From: an uncultured Bacteroidia bacterium
GTDB taxonomy: Bacteria > Bacteroidota > Bacteroidia > SpSt-205
Length of the DNA: 8,023 nucleotides
Assembly: GCA_937995505.1 (NCBI GenBank)
Contig: CALKJV010000044.1
Coordinates: 1-8,023, forward strand
Reading direction: 5' to 3'
A model generated the notes under the pieces. That model was not told the origin of the DNA, did not search any database, and worked only from the letters and a program-made list of their open reading frames with translations. Of the stretch, positions 1-6,321 are shown piece after piece (position 1 is the stretch's first letter; each line of letters begins with the position of its first letter). Both the position numbers and the translations under genes were made by a program.

Positions 1-1548
1 AAAGCGTATGCCCTGGGCAAGGGGCAGGTCAGAGCCGTAGTTGATAGTAACGGTTTGGCGGCGCATGTAGGCTTTCCAGGCGTCTGAGCCTGCTTCTCGG
101 CCTCCGCCTGTTTCTTTTTCCCCGCCGAAAGCTCCCCCAATTTCTGCCCCCGAGGGACCTATATTCACATTTGCGATACCGCAATCCGAGCCACGAGCCG
201 AGAGAAACAGCTCCGCTTCCCGCAAGTTATCTGTGAAGATGCTGGAAGAGAGCCCCTGGGGCACTCCATTTTGCAGGGTAATAGCTTCCTCGAGGGTAGT
301 GTACTTGAGCACGTACAGGATAGGTGCGAAGGTCTCCCGCTGGACGACGGGCCAGCTATTTTCTGCGGTTACGATGGCGGGTTTGACATAGCAGCCACTC
401 TTGTAGGCTTCACCGGTGAGGACCTCGCCCCCGAAAAGCACCTTTCCGCCGGCTTTTCGTACCTCTTCCAGGGCCTCCTGCATCATTTGGACTGCCCCCA
501 CATCAATCAGCGGCCCAATGAGTGTATCCGGATCCAAGGGGTTACCAATGCGCTGGGAGGCCTGCTCATATACGGCGATTAGCTTCTGCACGAAGGTGTC
601 ATAAATAGACTCGTGTAGAATGAGCCGCCGTAAGGTAGTGCAGCGTTGGCCTGTCGTGCCCAGTGCGGCGAAAGCCACGGCGCGCAGCGCCAAGTCCAGG
701 TTGGCCTGTGGGGTAACAATAATAGCATTATTACCGCCGAGCTCTAAAAGGGAACGACCGAGCCGTTTGGCTACTTGCTGGGCTACTGACCGCCCCATCC
801 GGATAGAACCCGTAGCGGATATGAGGGGTATTCTTTCGTCACAAGCCATCCGCTGCCCTATCTCTGCATCTCCGACCACGAGGTTGAAGGCCCCTTCTGG
901 CACATCGGTTTCAGCTAAAACCCCCTTCAGCACAGCGAAGGTAGCGATAGCGGAAAGGGGGGCTTTTTCGCTGGGCTTCCAGATAGTAGTATCTCCACAC
1001 ACAGCGGCGATCACGGCATTCCAGGCCCATACAGCCACTGGAAAGTTGAAGGCCGTAATAATCCCCACCGGCCCCAAGGGATGCCACTGCTCGTACATGC
1101 GGTGATTCGGGCGCTCCGAGGCTATGGTTAGCCCATACAGCTGCCGAGAAAGCCCTACCCCAAAATCACACATGTCTATCATCTCTTGCACTTCGCCGAG
1201 GGCTTCCTGGTAGGTTTTGCCTATCTCATAGCTAACCAGGCGGGCCAGCGGTTCCTTATAGCGGCGTAGTTGATTCCCGAAAAGGCGTATGACCTCTCCC
1301 CGCTTAGGAGCAGGAATGAGGCGCCACTTCAAAAAGGCTTCCTGAGCTTGGCGCACTACCCTCTCATAGGCTTCTGCGCTCACACGCTCCACCGCAGGTA
1401 AAGGCTCTCCATCCACCGGAGAAGTATTAGCATGGAGAGTACCCCCAGCGAGGACCTGCTGGCCCGTATAAGCACCAGGATTCTGTGGATGAATATCAAA
1501 TATGCGTACGATTTCTTCTCGCAGCGAGGCCGCCTCTAGCACTTGCAT
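1..1548 (-). CDS. ALDH7/antiquitin-family aldehyde dehydrogenase, probable alpha-aminoadipic semialdehyde dehydrogenase (3' end cut by window edge)
   Basis: NAD-dependent oxidation of an aldehyde to its acid; in this family the classic substrate is L-2-aminoadipate 6-semialdehyde from lysine breakdown, in the cytoplasm. From ATG at 1548, 516 codons are open to the edge. Seen in the translation: oxyanion Asn168 in TAFNFP, cofactor Lys191 (WKPSEK), Rossmann GSIRMG at 247-252, general base Glu269 in LLELGGNN, nucleophile Cys303 in GQRCTT, ETFAPILYV at 405-413 and the ALDH7 signature GAFGGEKETGGGREAGSDAW near 472-491. Glu122 (GEVQE) and Arg302 match the two residues that hold the aminoadipate carboxylate in human antiquitin. 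The last residues, DLPLAQGIRF, match the antiquitin C terminus, so perhaps one or two residues plus the stop are missing. Residue 245 is Ala (SATGS) where antiquitin has Phe. The start has no Shine-Dalgarno; the frame is open upstream, and GTG 1554 is an alternative. Family certain; substrate inferred. Confidence 0.93.
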   Translation of the reverse strand, partial: MQVLEAASLREEIVRIFDIHPQNPGAYTGQQVLAGGTLHANTSPVDGEPLPAVERVSAEAYERVVRQAQEAFLKWRLIPAPKRGEVIRLFGNQLRRYKEPLARLVSYEIGKTYQEALGEVQEMIDMCDFGVGLSRQLYGLTIASERPNHRMYEQWHPLGPVGIITAFNFPVAVWAWNAVIAAVCGDTTIWKPSEKAPLSAIATFAVLKGVLAETDVPEGAFNLVVGDAEIGQRMACDERIPLISATGSIRMGRSVAQQVAKRLGRSLLELGGNNAIIVTPQANLDLALRAVAFAALGTTGQRCTTLRRLILHESIYDTFVQKLIAVYEQASQRIGNPLDPDTLIGPLIDVGAVQMMQEALEEVRKAGGKVLFGGEVLTGEAYKSGCYVKPAIVTAENSWPVVQRETFAPILYVLKYTTLEEAITLQNGVPQGLSSSIFTDNLREAELFLSARGSDCGIANVNIGPSGAEIGGAFGGEKETGGGREAGSDAWKAYMRRQTVTINYGSDLPLAQGIRF

Positions 1549-1550
1549 GA

Positions 1551-1601
1551 GCACAAAGGTACGGGGAAAAGCCGCATGCGATACTTTAACCGCCTTTGTG
1601 C
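1551..1601 (-). repeat. Inverted repeat / imperfect hairpin filling the porU-ALDH7 gap
   Basis: A perfect 9-bp inverted repeat has arms at 1593-1601 (GCACAAAGG on the minus strand) and 1551-1559 (CCTTTGTGC), with 33 nt between. Inside it CGG can pair with CCG past a two-base bulge, and AAAG with CTTT, leaving a 12-nt loop containing CGCATGCG. The first arm starts at the base right after the porU stop codon and the second ends two bases before the dehydrogenase ATG. There is no T-run after it, so it is not a classic intrinsic terminator. A regulatory, processing or mRNA-protecting structure is possible; no function is shown. Confidence 0.5.
1554..1561 (-). promoter_or_regulatory. Bacteroidota -7 promoter element TACCTTTG ahead of the ALDH7 gene
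   Basis: On the minus strand the bases read TACCTTTG, a full match to the Bacteroidota consensus TAnnTTTG. Five bases separate the final G from the ATG at 1548, so the transcript would start at or next to the start codon. No -33 TTTG is recognisable. The element overlaps the downstream arm of the intergenic inverted repeat. Predicted from sequence only; the gene could also be read through from porU. Confidence 0.5.
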
Positions 1602-4600
1602 CTAGCGAAGAAGTACGAGTTTTTCTTGGGCGTGGGCCGTTTCTCCAGTAAGGGGATTGCGCACCTCTAAACGATATAGATATACCCCCCTCGCCAACCG
1701 ATCCCCATAGCTATCTAGGCCGTCCCATACAATCTCCCGCGAGAGGTTAGAGCCAGTCTGGATAGGGGCTGAGAGGGTCTGTACCAAGCGGCCAGAAACC
1801 GTATAAATCAGAATGCGGGCTTCCAGGGGCTGCCCTGGCTGATTGTGCTCAAAAAAGAACTGTGTGCGCGTAGTGAAGGGATTAGGATAGTTGAAGAGAC
1901 GACCTATTTTGAGGCGGCCGCGCTCAGCCACATAAAACTGCGTTTCTGCGCTGCCCTCTTGGCCCGCTAAGTTGTAAACTCGCATCTGTAGCCGATATTC
2001 TCCTTCGGGGAGGTTGGAAAATCGGTACTCTACGGTGCCTTCATTAGGATGATCTTTGCGTCCGTGGTAGTAGGTGCTCAAAAAGTGCTCTTGCCCGTTG
2101 AGGGTAGCCTTAAGCTCCCGCCCAATCGCAAGGGAGGAGAGATTGATCCCCAAACTATCCCGCACAAAAGCCAGGAGTAACGGATTAGGATCTACCCAAG
2201 AGCCATTTACCCAAGCGGTGTCGTTGATGTAGAGGCGTATTGTGGGGGGAGGGAGGTTTGGGGGCAGGGTATCGGGGCAGCAGATTACGAAGCGGGATTC
2301 GCTCCCAGCCGCTGTGCGCCCATCCGAGGCCTGTGCCCAAAGCGAAACCCGACCCAACCCCGGCTGCGGAATAATATCCACAGGCAGGTAAAAGGTCTGT
2401 TCAAATACCCCACCGCTTACCGAAGCCACCCCGCTAAATAGCAGTACCTCTTGCGCCGCGAAGGTCGTCCGACTGATGAGAGTTTGCAGGGTAAGGGCTT
2501 TATCCCAGACGCGTATCGTGACTTCTCCTTCAAAATCAGAGATGAGAGCCCCTGAGCTATCGCGCACTTCGCCCCGCAGGCGCACCGGCCGAAGGGGACG
2601 AAGGGTATCTGGAGACGATGCGGAGGGCGGACCACTCCCTATCTCTGTAACTACGGCTTCGTATGTGGGCGTGCCCAGCGGTAGGAGCGGATCTCCCAAA
2701 AACGAGTACGAGCGCGTGTTTATCTGCATGCCGCCGCCCCAACTGCGGTTTTTGGTGCCAAACATGAGGTCGCCTAAACGGACTATTCTGCTGGGAGCTA
2801 CTCGGTCTGATAACTCCCGATAGAAGTTTTGGCTCAAAGCAAAGTTGAGACTCGCAAAGACCTTTCGCGTAGAAGTTAGGAGCCCAATCGCGCCTCTCTC
2901 GGGCAGAAATAACACTTCTACGCCTCCACTACGGGTTTGGGGCACGTCCCATTTCCCCCAATCGCAGGTCGCTGTCACGAAAAAGAGGTACCGATGCCGA
3001 TTCTGAAGCTGGCGTACCACAGAGATCGGGAAAAACTCAAACCCCTGTAAGGTAGTTTCATTGCCGTGGCCGACATAGTGCGCCAGAAAAGCGCCCTGAC
3101 CGAGTTGCGCGAGGAGCGCTTCCTGCGCTTGAGGGAAAGAAATCCCCGAGGCCCTCGGCTGCGCCGGATACCGGTCAAGGTAAATCTTGACGAGCTCCAA
3201 ATAAGGTAGTGACGTGGCCACCTGCGTAGCTAGGGCTTCCGCTTGGCTCGTATGCAGGCCTCCATCTTTGTAATCCGAGAAAAAGACCGCTTTTTGTAGC
3301 CATGGCCCCCGAGTAGCAGGATTCTGGAGATAATCGGTGAGCTTATCAAGGTAATGCCCCAGGTCAGCTAGGGTATAAGTAGGCAGCCGAGTAACCCCGA
3401 TATCCAGGAGGTGGGTCTGTACGAGCCGATCTCTGGGGTCATACGCCGTAGCGAGCGTACCTTCTCCCCAAAAACCTTCGTTATCATCTAAGAACCCGAA
3501 AAAGTCGTCACTGCCGTACGTGCCTGGCGGATAGAAGCTTTCTCGGCTCTGGTAGGTAGGAAAGATGGTAGGGCCTTTTTCACGGAAGTTATAACTGGCC
3601 TGCCCGACGATAAGTAGGTACTTAGGCTGCTCGTCAGGGGTAGCAGCCCGCACATAGAGCATGCGGAGGAAGTTTCGCAGTGCGCAGATGTCAGGCCGCC
3701 CTCCAGAAAACTCGTTATAGAGCTGGTCTAGGGTTACGACGGTGCAGGGGCCTGCCTCAGGGTGGAGGTCGCAGAAGCGCTGGGCAAGCCCAGCTTGCTC
3801 CGCAGTAGTGGCAATAATGAAAGACAAACCCGAGAGACTGTGTAGATTCTGGTTAGGTACGGTGCCGACGGGCCGAACAGTGTACGCAGCGCTTAGTGCG
3901 AAAGCACAGAACCGCCGCAAGGTATCTCCCCGCGCCGCAAAGGTAAAGCCCCCAGCAGAGGAAGCTGTCGACACACTCTCTGGGTGCAGAGCGTCCGTTA
4001 CATCCCACAGCAGAGGGGTCGTAGCGGCTTGCACGGTGGCGCTCCAGTCTGCCCCAGCAGGCAGGTAAAAGACCCGCTGGCCACCGCTCCACGCCAAACG
4101 AAACCAGCCAACTCCCTCCACAAAATCCAAATAGCCTTGGCCTGCACCGTTATAGCTCAGCGTGAGAGTTGGGGAAGCCGGCACGTTGTAGAGCACTCGG
4201 GTAAAGTTGCCCCAGCGAGCCTGGAAGTTATCAAAAGGCCCCGGAAGGGCTGCTACGGAAGCGCTACCCAACGCTACCCCACCCCACTGCCCTGCAATCT
4301 GTACAGGAGTAGGGCTTGCAGCTGCTAATTGAATCCGCAGGTATAAGCTATCAAAGGCAGGCAGCTCCGAAAAGCTTAGGGAAAGCGTAGGCCTGCTACT
4401 ATTCATAGATTCGCCGAGCCATACTCGGCCAGATTTGAGGATATTCGTCAGCTCCTGCTCATAAAAGAAGAACCCTATCCCCCGATCCCGGGGCGTAAGC
4501 GGCCCAGGAGGAGAGGCTTGCAAAGCCATACGGCTGCCAGGGCCTAAGTCAAAAGTCAAAAAGTAATAGCAGCTATCGGTGTAGGGATTTTTGAGGTGAA

Positions 4601-5321
4601 AGTAGGGACGCAGCTGCTGATTGGGCAGAGGATACCAGCTATCGGGGCTATCGGCCCAGAAGTAGGCTGCATCGTCGGCATCCCAACGACCATCGGCTTC
4701 TCCAGGGAAGTACAAGGGTATTTCTGCCAAATCATCGGGCTGGGGCTCGTCATTCCTTTGGGGTAAGAGGCCGCCTCGCTGCCCATATACCCGCAGAGAA
4801 CGAGGATCTACTGAGCTAGGATCTATGCCCAGGGCTTCTAGAACATCGGCCCCAATGCGATAAACGCCAGCCTGGGCGGTAGCTACTTTATACCATCGTC
4901 CTGAGGCCAGCATGGATTGCGAAGCGAAAGTTTGCCTTTGCCGGCGCAGCTGCGCTTCTTCTCTAAGGGGCTGATACGAGTACGCAGGCGGCTCTGTCCA
5001 AATCCGCAAGCGCGCTCCCGAACGGTGAAGCTGCCAGCGATAGCGGTATAGGAGCTGCACCGGGTTTTTCTGCTGGGTGAGCGGCTCTGAAAGCTCCACG
5101 GGCTGGGCGGGATACCACTGCTGCCCTTCGCGCCAGGGAATGCGCTCCACCCATAATCGAAAGTCCCCCACACTATCCCGATAAGCCCCTCCCTGCCAAG
5201 ATAAACCCTCATGCCAGCCCGAAAGCCGCACCAACTCTATCGGTGGCAGCTCCGGTACATAGCCATCTTGTACCCAAGACTGCGCCCATACAATAGCCCA
5301 GAGCCCTATCCAGCGAAGCAT
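1602..5321 (-). CDS. porU: Type IX secretion system C-terminal signal peptidase / sortase PorU (C25 gingipain family)
   Basis: PorU is the cell-surface cysteine peptidase of the type IX secretion system: it removes the C-terminal sorting domain from exported cargo and helps attach cargo to surface lipopolysaccharide. The 1,239-residue product (family roughly 1,100-1,300) starts with a short hydrophobic signal-like segment (residues 1-15), then a beta-rich N-terminal region (about 20-480), a C25 peptidase domain (about 495-880), beta-sandwich-like segments (about 890-1130) and a T9SS/FlgD-like C-terminal domain (about 1137-1239) with FNYPNPF at 1143-1149. The catalytic pair is visible: His752 in HYVGHGNET and Cys786 in TATCDWGKWD, 34 residues apart, close to the 33 in P. 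gingivalis PorU and RgpB. No Shine-Dalgarno precedes the ATG. The usual partner gene porV is on neither side. A secreted C25 cargo protease is the main alternative, but length, layout and active-site context favour PorU. Confidence 0.86.
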   Translation of the reverse strand: MLRWIGLWAIVWAQSWVQDGYVPELPPIELVRLSGWHEGLSWQGGAYRDSVGDFRLWVERIPWREGQQWYPAQPVELSEPLTQQKNPVQLLYRYRWQLHRSGARLRIWTEPPAYSYQPLREEAQLRRQRQTFASQSMLASGRWYKVATAQAGVYRIGADVLEALGIDPSSVDPRSLRVYGQRGGLLPQRNDEPQPDDLAEIPLYFPGEADGRWDADDAAYFWADSPDSWYPLPNQQLRPYFHLKNPYTDSCYYFLTFDLGPGSRMALQASPPGPLTPRDRGIGFFFYEQELTNILKSGRVWLGESMNSSRPTLSLSFSELPAFDSLYLRIQLAAASPTPVQIAGQWGGVALGSASVAALPGPFDNFQARWGNFTRVLYNVPASPTLTLSYNGAGQGYLDFVEGVGWFRLAWSGGQRVFYLPAGADWSATVQAATTPLLWDVTDALHPESVSTASSAGGFTFAARGDTLRRFCAFALSAAYTVRPVGTVPNQNLHSLSGLSFIIATTAEQAGLAQRFCDLHPEAGPCTVVTLDQLYNEFSGGRPDICALRNFLRMLYVRAATPDEQPKYLLIVGQASYNFREKGPTIFPTYQSRESFYPPGTYGSDDFFGFLDDNEGFWGEGTLATAYDPRDRLVQTHLLDIGVTRLPTYTLADLGHYLDKLTDYLQNPATRGPWLQKAVFFSDYKDGGLHTSQAEALATQVATSLPYLELVKIYLDRYPAQPRASGISFPQAQEALLAQLGQGAFLAHYVGHGNETTLQGFEFFPISVVRQLQNRHRYLFFVTATCDWGKWDVPQTRSGGVEVLFLPERGAIGLLTSTRKVFASLNFALSQNFYRELSDRVAPSRIVRLGDLMFGTKNRSWGGGMQINTRSYSFLGDPLLPLGTPTYEAVVTEIGSGPPSASSPDTLRPLRPVRLRGEVRDSSGALISDFEGEVTIRVWDKALTLQTLISRTTFAAQEVLLFSGVASVSGGVFEQTFYLPVDIIPQPGLGRVSLWAQASDGRTAAGSESRFVICCPDTLPPNLPPPTIRLYINDTAWVNGSWVDPNPLLLAFVRDSLGINLSSLAIGRELKATLNGQEHFLSTYYHGRKDHPNEGTVEYRFSNLPEGEYRLQMRVYNLAGQEGSAETQFYVAERGRLKIGRLFNYPNPFTTRTQFFFEHNQPGQPLEARILIYTVSGRLVQTLSAPIQTGSNLSREIVWDGLDSYGDRLARGVYLYRLEVRNPLTGETAHAQEKLVLLR

Positions 5322-5346
5322 ACGAAAAACCTACGAACCTAACCAG

Positions 5347-5354
5347 CAAATATA
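5347..5354 (-). promoter_or_regulatory. Bacteroidota -7 promoter element TATATTTG ahead of porU
   Basis: The minus strand reads TATATTTG, matching TAnnTTTG in full. It lies between the tRNA 3' end (5380) and the porU ATG (5321), with 25 bases from its final G to the start codon, implying a leader of about 20 nt. No clear -33 TTTG is seen, and its place would fall in the tRNA trailer. Readthrough from the tRNA promoter is an alternative or added source of porU mRNA, since no terminator is visible between them. Confidence 0.5.
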
Positions 5355-5379
5355 TAGCGCTCCGAAATTACACAGCCAG

Positions 5380-5451
5380 TGTCCCCAGCAGGATTCGAAC
5401 CTGCGGCCCGCGGATTAAGAATCCGCTGCTCTACCGCTGAGCTATGGGGAC
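5380..5451 (-). tRNA. tRNA-Lys (anticodon CUU)
   Basis: The minus strand folds into a complete 72-nt cloverleaf: acceptor GTCCCCA paired with TGGGGAC (7/7), D stem GCTC/GAGC, anticodon stem GCGGA/TCCGC around loop TTCTTAA, a five-base variable loop, and T stem GCAGG/CCTGC around TTCGAAT. The anticodon CTT is the complement of bases 5417-5419 and reads the lysine codon AAG. The discriminator base is A (5380). The 3' CCA is not encoded (CTG follows), so it must be added after transcription. It is codirectional with porU and divergent from nuoJ. No terminator is seen after it. Confidence 0.96.
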
Positions 5452-5455
5452 TTTA

Positions 5456-5463
5456 CAAAGGTA
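5456..5463 (-). promoter_or_regulatory. Bacteroidota -7 promoter element TACCTTTG for tRNA-Lys
   Basis: The minus strand reads TACCTTTG, identical to the element before the dehydrogenase gene. Four bases lie between its final G and the mature tRNA 5' base at 5451, so the primary transcript would have almost no 5' leader for RNase P. Its -33 position (about 5482-5489) falls on the nuoJ promoter element; no TTTG is seen there. Confidence 0.5.
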
Positions 5464-5477
5464 CAGGAATTTTAGGG

Positions 5478-5485
5478 TAAGTTTG
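5478..5485 (+). promoter_or_regulatory. Bacteroidota -7 promoter element TAAGTTTG for nuoJKL
   Basis: The plus strand reads TAAGTTTG, a full match to TAnnTTTG. Its TAA is also the in-frame stop that limits nuoJ upstream. Only four bases separate it from the GTG start at 5490, predicting a leaderless or nearly leaderless message. The -33 position would overlap the tRNA -7 element on the other strand. Confidence 0.5.
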
Positions 5486-5489
5486 CAGG

Positions 5490-6023
5490 GTGCTCACGCT
5501 GATAGCCTTAGGGGTTTTAGGAGGGATCGCCCTCGCGGGAGGGGCCATGGCTATCACCCTCCGAAACCCTATTTACGCCGTACTCTCCCTCGTAGTAGGT
5601 ATGCTCGGGATTGCAGGGGTTTACTTTCTCTTAGGGGCAGAATACCTCGGCGCTATCCAGGTCATCGTATATGCTGGGGCTATTTTAGTTACCTTTCTTT
5701 TCGTGGTGATGCTAGTGAGTTTAGCGCCAGAGGACATTCCACCGATTCCTAGGGGTATGCCGCTATACATAACTCTCCTCGTGGCTGGGGGCTGGATGGG
5801 GGTCCTTGCGTATGCGCTGCGTTCTGTAGTAGACCTTCCGACCCCTGCCCAAGCACAAAATACCGACTCCGACCTCCCCTATCTCTACGGCACCCTACCC
5901 CCCGTCAGCAAAACCCTCTTCACGGCGTATGCCTTTCCCTTTGAGCTGCTATCCGTAACGCTCCTCATAGGCCTGATTGGAGCCTCTCTCCTTGTACAAA
6001 AACGCCCTACCTATGAAAGCTGA
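5490..6023 (+). CDS. nuoJ: NADH-quinone oxidoreductase subunit J
   Basis: Membrane subunit of respiratory complex I, near the joint between the quinone module and the antiporter-like subunits; its third helix takes part in coupling quinone reduction to proton pumping. The 177-residue product shows five hydrophobic segments (about 3-22, 28-48, 55-78, 91-111, 150-170). The family core VIVYAGAILVTFLFVVML (58-75) is intact and contains the conserved Tyr61 of the pi-bulge helix; PFELLSVTLLIGLIGA (150-165) is the typical last helix with Glu152. The start is GTG at 5490: a stop at 5478-5480 leaves no earlier start, and the next ATG, residue 20, would remove the first helix. There is no Shine-Dalgarno. 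The end overlaps nuoK by 11 bp. It is the first gene of its cluster here, with a divergent tRNA immediately upstream instead of nuoI. Confidence 0.95.
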   Translation: MLTLIALGVLGGIALAGGAMAITLRNPIYAVLSLVVGMLGIAGVYFLLGAEYLGAIQVIVYAGAILVTFLFVVMLVSLAPEDIPPIPRGMPLYITLLVAGGWMGVLAYALRSVVDLPTPAQAQNTDSDLPYLYGTLPPVSKTLFTAYAFPFELLSVTLLIGLIGASLLVQKRPTYES

Positions 6024-6321
6024 ACTTCTCTACGCCTTCTTGACCTTATCGGCCGGGCTTTTTAGCCTCGGACTGCTAGGACTCCTGCTACGACGCAACC
6101 TCCTCTTAGCTTTTCTCGCCATTGAGCTGCTCCTCAATGCCGCTAACCTCAACTTTCTTGCCTTCTCCCGCTACCATAATGAGCCTACCGGCGCCGTATT
6201 TGTGCTCTTCGGCATCTGCCTGGCCGCCGTAGAAGCTGTAATCGGCCTGGGCCTCGTGGTACGAGTATTCCGCGTGCAAGAAGACTTAGGCTTCGCAAAA
6301 CTCTCTAAACTCCAATGGTAG
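6013..6321 (+). CDS. nuoK: NADH-quinone oxidoreductase subunit K
   Basis: Small three-helix complex I membrane subunit, related to MrpC, that carries part of the proton path across the inner membrane. The 102-residue product matches the usual length of about 100. The helices are roughly 5-26, 30-51 and 60-84. The two conserved membrane glutamates are present: Glu38 in AIELLLNAANLNF and Glu74 in AAVEAVIGL, corresponding to E. coli Glu36 and Glu72. The ATG at 6013 was chosen because it gives the family N terminus; a TTG at 5977 would add 12 non-homologous residues. It overlaps the nuoJ end by 11 bp and nuoL by 7 bp, which suggests translational coupling, since no Shine-Dalgarno is visible. Confidence 0.96.
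   Translation: MKAELLYAFLTLSAGLFSLGLLGLLLRRNLLLAFLAIELLLNAANLNFLAFSRYHNEPTGAVFVLFGICLAAVEAVIGLGLVVRVFRVQEDLGFAKLSKLQW

Noticed and set aside
271..1105. Plus-strand open frames of 62-161 codons opposite the dehydrogenase
   Set aside because: They are antisense to a clearly homologous ALDH7 gene, resemble no known family and have low-complexity Arg/Ser/Pro-rich translations.
1551..1601. Intrinsic terminator between porU and the dehydrogenase
   Set aside because: The stem has a long interrupted loop and no T-run follows it on the minus strand.
3938..3945. A fifth TAnnTTTG match (TACCTTTG, minus strand)
   Set aside because: It lies inside porU, encoding part of the GFTFAAR stretch, far from any gene start; one internal match is within chance expectation.
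2417..5212. Several short open frames on both strands inside porU
   Set aside because: They are shadows of the porU frame in GC-moderate DNA, with no recognisable domain and no upstream promoter element.
5380..5451. tRNA-Lys as an integration (att) site
   Set aside because: No integrase, no direct repeat of the tRNA 3' end and no foreign-looking DNA are present in the window.
5444..5752. Open frame of 102 codons starting inside the tRNA gene
   Set aside because: It overlaps nuoJ in another frame, has an Arg-rich translation without homology, and begins in the tRNA.
5977..6012. Earlier TTG start for nuoK adding 12 residues
   Set aside because: The added residues do not match NuoK, and ATG 6013 gives the normal N terminus and length.
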